64,000 nt of DNA from Micromussa lordhowensis (taxonomy: Eukaryota; Cnidaria; Anthozoa; Scleractinia; Lobophylliidae), in the NCBI GenBank assembly GCA_964020085.1, contig OZ026600.1, positions 11,071,348 through 11,135,347 of the forward strand. The letters run 5' to 3'. Of the stretch, positions 1 through 10,669 are shown piece after piece. The first letter of the stretch is position 1. Every line of letters starts with the position of its first letter. A model generated the notes under the pieces. It was not told where the DNA came from. It saw only the letters and a program-made list of their open reading frames with translations, and ran no database searches. The position numbers and the translations under genes are program-made.

Positions 1-226
1 AACTAATGCCACCAAAGCAATCCTGGGGTCGGTCCAGGTTTACATGCAAAGTTTCGGAGCTGCGCAAAATGTCACACTATGCTAACCAGCCCGATTGCTA
101 ATTAGCCGACCTTCGCGCGCGTCGCAACTTTTCAAACTTATGGCACCAAAGCACTCCCAAGGTCGGTCCGAGTCCACATGCAAAGTTTCGGAGCTGCGCA
201 AAATGTCACACTATGCTAACCAGCCC
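1..226. repeat. Partial HOR unit U0 (3' end)
   Basis: This fragment equals the last part of a HOR unit. It covers the end of the monomer with aatgccaccaaagcaatcc and the complete last S monomer with gccgaccttcgcgcgc and aacttatggcacc. The same pair precedes the anchor L monomer at 8079, 12768, 17038, 21593, 26990, 31550, 45011, 51881 and 56441. Confidence 0.9.
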
Positions 227-546
227 GGCAGATGCCTGGGTGTGGCCGGCTGGCTGCCTCGTTAGCCGAGCTTGGCGCGCGTCGCAAGTTTGCAAACTAA
301 TGGCACCAAAGCACTCCCGGGGTTGGTCCGAGTCCACATGCAAAGTTTGGGAGCTGCGCAAAATGTCACACTATTCTAACCAGCCCGGTAGATGCCCGGG
401 TGCGGCCGGCTGGTTGCCTCGTTGGCCAGGCTTGGCGCACGTCGCAACTTTGCAAACTAATGCCACCAAAGCAATACTGGGGTCGGTCCGGGTCCACATG
501 CAAAGTTTCGGAGCTGCGCAAAATGTCACACTATGCTAACCAGCCC

Positions 547-673
547 GATTGCCGATTGCTTGGCGCGCGTCGCAACTTTGCAAACTAATGGCACCAAAGC
601 ACTCCCGGGGTCGGTCCAGTCCACATGCAAAGTTTCGAAGCTGCGCAAACTGTCACACTATGCTAACCAGGCC
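547..673 (+). repeat. Truncated S monomer, 127 bp (U1)
   Basis: The head reads gattgccgattgcttgg in place of the usual S box plus agccgagcttgg, a 6-bp shortening that removes the palindrome and repeats gattgc. It continues with ggtccagtccac (1 bp short) and an actgtcac tail, as at 31870 and 56761. Confidence 0.9.
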
Positions 674-2345
674 GATTGCTAATTAGCCGAGCTTGGCGCG
701 CGTCGCAACTTTGCAAACTAATGGCACCAAAGCACTCCCGGGGTCTGTCCGAGTCCACATGCAAAGTTTGGAAGCTGCGCAAACTGTCACACTATGCCAA
801 CCAGCCCGGCAGATGCCCGGGTGCAGCCGGCTGGCTGCCTTGTTAGCCGAGCTTGGCGCGCGTCGCAACTTTGCAAACTAATGGCATCAAAGCACTCCCG
901 GGGTCGGTCTGGGTCCACATGCAAAGTTTCGGAGCTGCACAAATTGTGACACTATGCTAACCAGGCCGATTGCTAATTAGCCGAGCTTGGCGCGCGTCGC
1001 AACTTTGCAAACTAATGGCACCAAAGCACTCCCGGGGTCTGTCCGAGTCCACATGCAAAGTTTGGAAGCTGCGCAAACTGTCACACTATGCTAACCAGCC
1101 CGGCAGATCCCCGGGTGCGGCCGGCTGGCTGCCTCGTTAGCCGAGCTTGGCGCGCATCGTAACTTTGCAAACTAATGGCACCAAAGCACTCCCGGGGTCG
1201 GTCCGAGTCCAATATGGAAAGTTTCGGAGCTGCGCAAAATGTCACACTGTGCTAACCAGGCCGGCAGATCCCCAGGTGTGGCCGGCTGGCTGCCTCGTTA
1301 GTCGAGCTTTGCGCGCATCGCAACTTTGCAAAGTAAGGGCACCAAAGCACTCCCGGGGTCGGTCCAGGTCCACATGCAAAGTTTCGGAGCTGCGCAATAT
1401 GTTACACTATGCTAGCCAGCCCGATTGCTAATTAGTCGAGCTTGTCGCGTGTCGCAACCTCGCAAACTAGTGGCAGCAAAGCACTCCCGGGGTCGGTCCG
1501 GGTCCACATGCAAAGTTTCGGAGCTGCGCAATATGTCACACTATCCTAAGAAGCCCGATTGCTAATTAGCCGAGCTTGGCGCGCGTCGCAATTTTGCAAA
1601 CTAATGGCACCAAAGCACTCCCGGGGTTGGTCCAAGTCCACATGCAAAGTTTCGGAGCTGCGCAAAAGGTCACACTATCCTAACCAGCCCGGCCCATCCC
1701 CGGGTGCGGCCGGCTGGCTGCCTCGTTAGCCGAGCTTGGTGCGCGTCGCAACTTTGCAAACTAATGGCACCAAAGTACTCCCGGGGTCGCTCCGGGTCCA
1801 CATGCAAAGTTTCGGAGCTGCGCAAAATGTCACACTATACTAACCAGCCCGATTGCTAATAAGCCGAGCTTTGCGCGTGTCGCAACTTTGCAAACTAATG
1901 GCACCAAAGCACTCCCGGGGTCGGTCCGAGTCCACATGCAAAGTTTCGGAGCTGTGCAAAATATCACACTATGCTAACCAGCCCGATTGCTAATTAGCCG
2001 AGCTTGGCGCGCGTTGCAACTTTGCAAACTAATGGCACCAAAGCACTCCCGGGGTCGGTCCGGGTCCACATGCAAAGTTTCGAAGCTGCGCAAAATGTCA
2101 CACTATGCCAACCAGCCCGGCAGATGCCCGGGTGCAGCCGGCTGGCTGCCTTGTTAGCCGAGCTTGGCGCGCGTAGCAACTTTGAAAACTAATGGCACCA
2201 AAGCACTCCCGGGGTCGGTCCGGGTCCACATGCAAAGTTTCGGAGCGGCGCAAAATGTCACACTATGCTAACCAGCCCAATTGCTAATTAGCCGAGCTTG
2301 GCGCGCGTCGCAACTTTTCAAACTAATGGCAACAAAGCACTCCTG

Positions 2346-4086
2346 GGGTCGGTCCGAGTCCACATGCAAAGTTTCGAAGCTGCGCAAACTGTCACACTAT
2401 GCTAACCAGCCCGGCAGATCCCCGGGTGCGGCCGGCTGGCTGCCTCGTTAGCCGAGCTTGGCGCGCCTTGCAACTTTGCAAACTAATGGCACCAAAGCAC
2501 TCCCGGGGTCGGTCCGAGTCCAATATGCAAAGTTTCGGAGCTGCGCAAAATGTCACACTGTGCTAACCAGGGCGGCAGATCCCCAGGTGTGGCTGGCTGG
2601 CTGCCTCGTTAGTCGAGCTTTGCGTGCATCGCAACTTTGCAAAGTAATGGCACCAAAGCACTCCCGGGGTCGGTCCAGGTCCACATGCAAGGTTTCGGAG
2701 CTCCGCAAAATGTCACACTATGCTAAGAAGCCCGATTGCTAATAAGCCGAGCTTGGCGGGCGTCGCAACTTTGCAAACTAATGGCACCAAAGCACTCCCG
2801 GGGTCGGTCCGAGCCCACATGCAAAGTTTCGGAGCTGAGCAAAATGTCACACTATGCTAACCAGCCCGATTGCTAATTAGCCGAGCTTGGCGCGTGTCGC
2901 AACTTTGCAAACTAATGGCACCAAAGCACTCCCGGGGTCGGTCCGGGTCCACATGCAAAGTTTTGGAGCTGCACAAAATGTCACACTATGCTAACTAGCC
3001 CGATTGCTAATTAGCCGAGCTTGGCGCGCGTCGCAACTTTGCAAACTAATGGCACCAAAGCACTCCCGGGGTTGGTCCGAGTCCACATAAAAAGTTTCGG
3101 AGCAGCGAAAAATGTCACACTGTGCCAACCAGCCCGGCAGATGCCCGGGTGTAGCCGGCTGGCTGCCTCGTTAGCCAAGCTTGGCGCGCGTCGCAACTTT
3201 GCAAACAAATGGGACCAAAGCACTCCCGGGGTCGGTCCGGGTCCACATGCAAAGTTTCGGAGCTGCGCAAAATGTCACACTATGCTAACCAGTCGGATTG
3301 CTAGTTAGCCGAGCTTGGCGCGCGTCGCAACTTTTCAAACTAATGGCACCAAATCACTCCCGGGGTTGGTCCGAGTCCACATGCAAAGTTTCGGAGCTGC
3401 ACAAAATGTCACACTCTGCTAACCAGTCGGATTGCTAGTTAGCCGAGCTTGGCGTGCGTCGCAACTTTTCAAACTAATGGCACCAAATCACTCCCGGGGT
3501 TGGTCCGAGTCCACATGCAAAGTATCTGAGCTGTGCAAAATGTCACACTCTGCTAACCAGCCCGATTGCTAATTAGCCGAGCTTGGCGCGCGTCGAAAAT
3601 TTGCAAACTAATGGCACAAAATCACTCCCGTGGTTGGTCCGAGTCCACATGCAAAGTTTCAGAGCTGCGCAAAATGTCACACTATGCTAACCAGCCCGGC
3701 AGATCCCCGGGTGCGGCCGGCTGGTTGCCTCGTTAGCCGAGCTTGGCGCGCGTCGCAACTTTGCAAACTAATGGCACCAAAGCACTCCCGGGGTCGGTCC
3801 TGGTCCACATGCAAAGTTTTGGAGCTGCACAAAATGTCACACTATGCTAACTAGCCCGATTGCTAATTAGCCGAGCTTGGCGCGCGTCGCAACTTTGAAA
3901 ACTAATGGCACCAGAGCACTCCCGGGGTCGGTCCGAGTCCACATGCAAAGTTTCGAAGCTGCGCAAACTGTCACACTATGCTAACCAGCCCGGCAGATCC
4001 CCGGGTGCGGCCGGCTGGCTGCTTCATTAGCCGAGCTTGGCGCCTTGCAACTTTGCAAACTAATGGCACCAAAGCACTCCCGGGGT
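2346..4086. repeat. 1.74-kb shared block, copy 1 (in U1)
   Basis: The block matches 41309-43049 and 48179-49919 (offsets 38963 and 45833). Distinctive shared variants include cacataaaaagtttc, aacaaatgggacc, gcaaagtatctgagc and gctgcttcattagcc. A number of point differences (for example gggttgg against gggtcgg, and gctgagc against gctgcgc) make it older than the 6870-bp duplication. Confidence 0.85.
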
Positions 4087-5434
4087 TGGTCCGAGTCCAA
4101 TATGCAAAGTTTCGGAGCTGCGCAAAATGTCACACTGTGCTAACCAGTCCGGCAGATCCCCAGGTGTGGCCGGCTGGCTGCCTCGTTAGTCGAGCTTTGC
4201 GCGCATCGCAACTTTGCAAAGTAATGGCACCAAAGCACTCCCGGGGTCGGTCCGGGTCCACATGCAAAGTTTCGGAGCTCCGCAAAATGTCACACTATGC
4301 TAACCAGCCGGATTGCTAATTAGCCGAGCTTGGCGCACGTCGCAAATTCGCAAACTAATGGCACCAAAGCACTCCTGGGTTCGGTCTGGGTCCACATGCA
4401 AAGTTTCGGAGCTGCGCAAAATGTCACACTATGCTAACTAGCCCGATTGCTACTTAGCCGAGCTTGGCGCGCGTCGCAACTTTGCAAACTAATGGCACCA
4501 AAGCACTCCCAAGGCCGGTCCGGGTGCATATGCAAAGTTTCGGAGCTGCCCAAATTGTGACACTATGCTAACCAGCCCGATTGCTAATTAGCCGAGCTTG
4601 GCGCACGTCGCAACTTTGCAAACTAATGGCACCAAAGCACTCCCAGGGTCGGTCCGGGTCCACATGCAAAGCTTTGGAGCTGCACAAAATGTCACACTAT
4701 GCTAACTAGCCCGATTGCTAATTAGCCGAGCTTGGCGCGCGTCGCAACTTTGCAAACTAATGGCACCAAAGCATTCCCGGGGTCGGTCCGAGTCCACATG
4801 CAAAGTTTCGGAGCAGCGAAAAATGTCACACTGTGCCAACCAGCCCAGCAGATGCCCGGGTGCAGCAGGCTGCCTGCCTCGTTAGCCGAGCTTGGCGCGC
4901 GTCGCAACTTTGCAAACTAATGGCACCAAAGCTCTTTCAGGGTCGGTCCGAGTCCATATGCAAAGTTTCGGAGCAGCGAAAAATGTCACACTGTGCCAAC
5001 CAGCCCGGCAGATGCGCGGGTGCAGCCGGCTGGCTGCCTCGTTAGCCGAGCTTGGCGCGCGTCGCAACTTTGCAAACTAATGGCACCAAAGCACTCCCGG
5101 GGTCGGTCCGGGTCCACATGCAAAGTTTCGGAGCTGCGCAAAATGTCACACTATGCTAACCAGTCGGATTGCTAGTTAGCCGAGCTTGGCGCGCGTCGCA
5201 ACTTTTCAAACTAATGGCACCAAATCACTCCCGGGGTTGGTCCGAGTCCACATGCAAAGTTTCGGAGCTGCGCAAAATGTCACACTCTGCTAACCAGCCC
5301 GATTGCTAATTAGCCGAGCTTGGCGCGCGTCGAAACTTTGCAAACTAATGGCACCAAAGCACTCCCGTGGTTGGTCTGAGTCCACATGCAAAGTTTCGGA
5401 GCTGCGCAAAAGGTCACACTATGCTAGCCAGCCC

Positions 5435-6314
5435 GGCAGATCCCCGGGTGCGGCCGGCTGGCTGCCTCGTTAGCCGAGCTTGGCGCGCGTCGCAACTTTG
5501 CAAACTAATGGCACCAAAGCACTCCCGGGGTCGGTCAGGGTCCACAAGCAAAGTTTCGGAGCTCTCCAAAAGGTCACACTATGCTAACCAGCCCAATTGC
5601 TAATTAGCTGACCTTGGCGCGCGTCGCAACTTTGCAAACTAAGTGCACCAAACCCCTCCCGGGTTCGGTCCGAGTTCACATGCAAAGTTTCGGACCTGCG
5701 AAAATGTCACACTATGCTAACCAGCCCGGCAGGTCCCTGGGTGTCGCCGGCTGGCTGCCTCGTTAGCCGAGCTTGGCACGCATCGCAACTTTGCAAACTA
5801 ATGGCACCAAAGCACTCCCGGGGTCGGTCCGGGTCCACATGCAAAGTTTCGGAGCTGCGCAAAATGTCACACTATGCTAACCAGTCGGATTGCTAGTTAG
5901 CCGAGCTTGGCTCGCGTCGCAACTTTTCAAACTAATGGCACCAAAGCACTCCCGGGGTGGGTCCGAGTCCACATGCAAAGTTTCAGAACTGCGAAAAATG
6001 TCACACTATGCTAACCAGCCCAGCAGATTCCCGGGAGCGGGCGGCTGGCTGCCTCATTAGCCGAGCTTGGCTCGCGTCGCAACTTTGCAAACTAATGGCA
6101 CCAAAGCACTCCCGGGGTCGGTTCGGGTCCACATGCAAAGTTTCGGAGCTGCGCAAATTGTGACACTATGCTAACCAGCCCGATTGCTAATTAGCCGAGC
6201 TTGGCGCGCATCGCAACTTTGCAAACTAATGGCACCAAAGCACTCCCGGGGTCTATCCGAGTCCACATGCAAAGTTTCGAAGCTGCGCAAACTGTCACAC
6301 TATGCTAACCAGCC
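5435..6314. repeat. Block of private, diverged monomers, copy 1
   Basis: These monomers contain variants seen nowhere else except 8959 bp downstream. Examples are ggtcagggtccacaagc, aactaagtgcaccaaacccc, gttcacatgc, ggacctgcgaaaatg (1-bp deletion) and gggtgtcgccgg. The S monomer at 5595-5727 is 133 bp. The block may be an older lineage of the satellite. Confidence 0.78.
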
Positions 6315-8398
6315 CGGCAGATCCCCGGGTGCGGCCGGCTGGCTGCCTCATTAGCCGAGCTTGGCGCCTTGCAACTTTGCAAACTAATGGCACCAAAGCA
6401 CTCCCGGTGTTGGTCCGAGTCCAATATGCAAAGTTTCGGAGCTGCGCAAAATGTCACACTGTGCTAACCAGTCCGGCAGATCCCCAGGTGTGGCCGGCTG
6501 GCTGCCTCGTTAGTCGAGCTTTGCGCGCATCGCAACTTTGCAAAGTAATGGCACCAAAGCACTCCCGGGGTCGGTCCGGGTCCACATGCAAAGTTTCGGA
6601 GCTGCGCAAAATGTCACACTATGCTAACCAGCCCGATTGCTAATTAGCCGAGCTTGGCGCACGTCGCAAATTCGCAAACTAATGGCACCAAAGCACTCCT
6701 GGGTTCGGTCCGGGTCCACATGCAAAGTTTCGGAGCTGCGCAAAATGTCACACTATGCTAACTAGCCCGATTGCTAATTAGCCGAGCTTGGCGCGCGTCG
6801 CAACTTTGCAAACTAATGGCACCAAAGCACTCCCGGGGTTGGTCCGAGTCCACATGCAAAGTTTCGGAGCAGCGAAAAATGTCACACTATGCCAATTAGC
6901 CCAGCAGATGCCCGGGTGCGGCTGGCTGGCTGCCTTGTTAGGCGAGCTTGGCGTGCGTCACAACTTTGCAAACTAATGGCACCAAAGCACTCCCGGGGTC
7001 GGTCCGGGTCCACATGCAAAGTTTCGGAGCTGCGCAAAATGTCACACTATGCTAACCAGTCGGATTGCTACTTAGCCGAGCTTGGCGCGCGTCGCAACTT
7101 TGCAAACTAATGGCACCAAAGCACTCCCGGGGTCAGTCCGGGTGCATATGCAAAGTTTCGGAGCTGCCCAAATTGTGACACTATGCTAACTAGCCCGATT
7201 GCTAATTAGCCGAGCTTGGCGCACGTCGCAACTTTGCAAACTAATGGCACCAAAGCACTCCCAGGGTCGGTCCGGGTCCACATGCAAAGTTTTGGAGCTG
7301 CACAAAATGTCACACTGTGCCAACCAGCCCTGCAGATGCCCGGGTGCAGCCGGCTGCCTGCCTCGTTAGCCGAGCTTGGCGCGCGTCGCAACTTTGCAAA
7401 CTAATGGCACCAAAGCACACCCGGGGTCGGTCCGGGTCCACATGCAAAGTTTCGGAGCTGCGCAAAATGTCACACTATGCTCACCAGCCCGATTGCTAAT
7501 TAGCCGAGCTTGGCGCGCGTCGCAACTTTGCAAACTAATGGCACCAAAGCACTCCCGGGGTCGGTCCGAGTCCACATGCAAAGTTTCGGAGCAGCAAAAA
7601 ATGTCACACTGTGCCAACCAGGCCGGCAGATGCCCTGGTGCAGCCGGCTGGCTGCCTCGTTAGCCGAGCTTGGCGCACGTCGCAACTTTGCAAACTAATG
7701 GCACCAAAGCACTCCCGTGGTTGGTCCGAGTCCATATGCAAAGTTTCGGAGCTGCGCAAAATGTCACACTATGCTAGCCAGCCCGGCAGATCCCCGGGTG
7801 CGGCCGGCTGGCTGCCTCGTTAGCCGAGCTTGGCGCACGTCGCAACTTTGGAAACTAATGCCACCAAAGCAATCCTGGGGTCGGTCCAGGTTTACATGCA
7901 AAGTTTCGGAGCTGCGCAAAATGTCACACTATGCTAACCAGCCCGATTGCTAATTAGCCGACCTTCGCGCGCGTCGCAACTTTTCAAACTTATGGCACCA
8001 AAGCACTCCCAAGGTCGGTCCGAGACCACATGCAAAGTTTCGGAGCTGCGCAAAATGTCACACTATGCTAACCAGCCCGGCAGATGCCTGGGTGTGGCCG
8101 GCTGGCTGCCTTGTTAGCCGAGCTTGGCGCGCGTCGCAAGTTTGCAAACTAATGGCACCAAAGCACTCCCGGGGTTGGTCCGAGTCCACATGCAAAGTTT
8201 GGGAGCTGCGCAAAATGTCACACTATTCTAACCAGCCCGGTAGATGCCCGGGTGCGGCCGGCTGGTTGCCTCGTGGGCCAGGCTTGGCGCACGTCGCAAC
8301 TTTGCAAACTAATGCCACCAAAGCAATACTGGGGTCGGTCCGGGTCCACATGCAAAGTTTCGGAGCTGCGCAAAATGTCACACTATGCTAACCAGCCC

Positions 8399-8527
8399 GA
8401 TTGCCGATTGCTTGGCGCGCGTCGCAACTTTGCAAACTAATGGCACCAAAGCACTCCCGGGGTCGGTCCGAGTCCAATATGCAAAGTTTCGGAGCTGCGC
8501 AAAATGTCACACTGTGCTAACCAGGCC
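8399..8527 (+). repeat. Truncated S monomer, 129 bp (U2)
   Basis: The same gattgccgattgcttgg head is joined to a tail with the ccaatatgc 1-bp insertion and caggcc end. It is reference monomer 3. Confidence 0.92.
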
Positions 8528-8687
8528 GGCAGATCCCCAAGTGTGGCCGGCTGGCTGCCTCGTTAGTCGAGCTTTGCGCGCATCGCAACTATGCAAAGTA
8601 ATGGCACCAAAGCACTCCCTGGGTCGGTCCAGGTCCACATGGAAAGTTTCAGAGCTGCGCAATATGTCAGACTATGCTAACCAGCCG

Positions 8688-8821
8688 GATTGCTAATTAG
8701 CCGAGCTTGGCGCGCGTCGCAACTTTGCAAACTAGTGGCACCAAAGCACTCCCGGGGTCGGTCCGGGTCCACATGCAAAGTTTCGGAGCTGCGCAAAATG
8801 TCACACTATGCCAACCAGCCC
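8688..8821 (+). repeat. Short (S) satellite monomer, 134 bp, type example
   Basis: The monomer begins with gattgctaattagccg and ends with ctatgccaaccagccc just before the next L monomer. Its 5' box holds the perfect 10-bp palindrome gctaattagc at 8692-8701. A 9-bp inverted repeat, aactttgca at 8721-8729 and tgcaaagtt at 8774-8782, is separated by 44 bp. One consensus S monomer has about 10 CpG sites and 55% GC by hand count, so CpG is about as frequent as base composition predicts. S boxes elsewhere vary at the palindrome (gctaataagc, gctagttagc, gctacttagc). Confidence 0.93.
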
Positions 8822-9115
8822 GGCAGATGCCCGGGTGCAGCCGGCTGGCTGCCTTGTTAGCCGAGCTTGGCGCGCGTCGCAACTTTGCAAACTAATGGCA
8901 TCAAAGCACTCCCGGGGTCGGTCTGGGTCCACATGCAAAGTTTCGGAGCTGCACAAATTGTGACACTATGCTAACCATGCCGATTGCTAATTAGCCGAGC
9001 TTGGCGCGCGTCGCAACTTTGCAAACTAATGGCACCAAAGCACTCCCGGGGTCGGTCCGAGTCCACATGCAAAGTTTGGAAGCTGCGCAAACTGTCACAC
9101 TATGCTAACCAGCCC

Positions 9116-9276
9116 GGCAGATCCCCGGGTGCGGCCGGCTGGCTGCCTCGTTAGCCGAGCTTGGCGCGCATCGTAACTTTGCAAACTAATGGCACCAAAG
9201 CACTCCCGGGGTCGGTCTGAGTCCAATATGGAAAGTTTCGGAGCTGCGCAAAATGTCACACTGTGCTAACCAGGCC
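9116..9276 (+). repeat. Long (L) satellite monomer, 160-bp class (161 bp here), type example
   Basis: The L class differs from S by a 37-bp 5' box (9116-9152) in place of the 11-bp S box. The box starts with ggcagatccccgggtgcgg and continues through ccggctggctgcctcgtt. It has a 5-bp terminal inverted repeat (ggcag and ctgcc) and internal palindromes such as gccggc and cccggg. The last 15 bp of the S box region align with the last 16 bp of the L box region, so S can be read as L with a 26-bp deletion plus substitutions. This example carries a 1-bp insertion (ccaatatgg for ccacatgc), a marker also found in two other L or truncated positions of the reference unit. Confidence 0.92.
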
Positions 9277-10641
9277 GGCAGATCCTCAGGTGTGGCCGGC
9301 TGGCTCCCTCGTTAGTCGAGCTTTGCGCGCATCGCAACTTTGCAAAGTAAGGGCACCAAAGCACTCCCGGGGTCGGTCCAGGTCCACATGCAAAGTTTCG
9401 GAGCTGCGCAATATGTTACACTATGCTAGCCAGCCCGATTGCTAATTAGTCGAGCTTGTCGCGTGTCGCAACTTCGCAAACTAGTGGCAGCAAAGCACTC
9501 CCGGGGTCGGTCCGGGTCCACATGCAAAGTTTCGGAGCTGCGCAATATGTCACACTATCCTAAGAAGCCCGATTGCTAATTAGCCGAGCTTGGCGCGCGT
9601 CGCAATTTTGCAAACTAATGGCACCAAAGCACTCCCGGGGTCGGTCCAAGTCCACATGCAAAGTTTCGGAGCTGCGCAAAAGGTCACACTATGCTAACCA
9701 GCCCGGCCCATCCCCGGGTGCGGCCGGCTGGCTGCCTCGTTAGCCGAGCTTGGTGCGCGTCGCAACTTTGCAAACTAATGGCACCAAAGTACTCCCGGGG
9801 TCGGTCCGGGTCCACATGCAAAGTTTCAGAGCTGCGCAAAATGTCACACTATACTAACCAGCCCGATTGCTAATAAGCCGAGCTTGGCGCGTGTCGCAAC
9901 TTTGCAAACTAATGGCACCAAAGCACTCCCGGGGTCGGTCCGAGTCCACATGCAAAGTTTCGGAGCTGTGCAAAATAACACACTATGCTAACCAGCCCGA
10001 TTGCTAATTAGCCGAGCTTGGCGCGCGTTGCAACTTTGCAAACTAATGGCACCAAAGCACTCCCGGGGTCGGTCCGGGTCCACATGCAAAGTTTCGAAGC
10101 TGCGCAAAATGTCACACTATGCCAACCAGCCCGGCAGATGCCTGGGTGCAGCCGGCTGGCTTCCTTGTTAGCCGAGCTTGGCGCGCGTCGCAACTTTGAA
10201 AACTAATGGCACCAAAGCACTCCCGGGGTCGGTCCGGGTCCACATGCAGAGTTTCGGAGCGGCGCAAAATGTCACACTATGCTAACCAGCCCGATTGCTA
10301 ATAAGCCGAGGTTGGCGCGTGTCGCAACTTTGCAAACTAATGGCACCAAAGCACTCCCGGGGTCGGTCCGAGTCCACATGCAAAGTTTCGGAGCTGTGCA
10401 AAATATCACACTATGCTAACCAGCCCGATTGCTAATTAGCCGAGCTTGGCGCGCGTTGCAACTTTGCAAACTAATGGCACCGAAGCACTCCCGGGGTCGG
10501 TCCGGGTCCACATGCAAAGTTTCGGAGCTGCGCAAAATGTCACACTATGCCAACCAGCCCGGCAGATGCCCGGGTGCAGCCGGCTGGCTGCCTTGTTAGC
10601 CGAGCTTGGCGCGCGTCGCAACTTTGCAAACTAATGGCACC

Positions 10642-10669
10642 AAAGCACTCCCGGGAAAGCACTCCCGGG
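10642..10669 (+). repeat. 14-bp tandem microduplication in L monomer 18 (U2)
   Basis: The sequence aaagcactcccggg occurs twice in direct succession, enlarging the monomer to 174 bp. It serves as a lineage marker, present in U2, U4, U6 and U10 only. Confidence 0.95.

Larger units (their letters stand above)
227..8078. repeat. HOR unit U1, 7852 bp, expanded and mosaic
   Basis: The unit starts at the anchor L monomer (ggcagatgcctgggtgtgg) and is about 1.7 times the reference length. It starts like the reference unit and has the truncated S monomer at 547. It then contains a block shared at distance with 41.3-43.0 kb and 48.2-49.9 kb (2346-4086), an internal repeat in which 3978-4500 recurs 2324 bp later near 6302, and a set of private monomer variants at 5435-6314. 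From 5379 onward it is the first part of the 8959-bp duplication. Compared with the reference it also lacks one S monomer near 7.3 kb, where an S head is joined to a tail ending in gccaaccagccc. Confidence 0.85.

Noticed and set aside
8070..8190. Possible CENP-B box.
   Set aside because: On the reverse strand cccggggtcggtccga matches only 7 of the 9 core positions of the box (CCCG and T match, CGAA does not). No monomer I read has all nine.
8115..8190. tRNA gene.
   Set aside because: A- and B-box-like motifs exist, but the T-stem beyond two base pairs does not form and no acceptor or anticodon arm can be drawn. The motifs are kept only as a finding.
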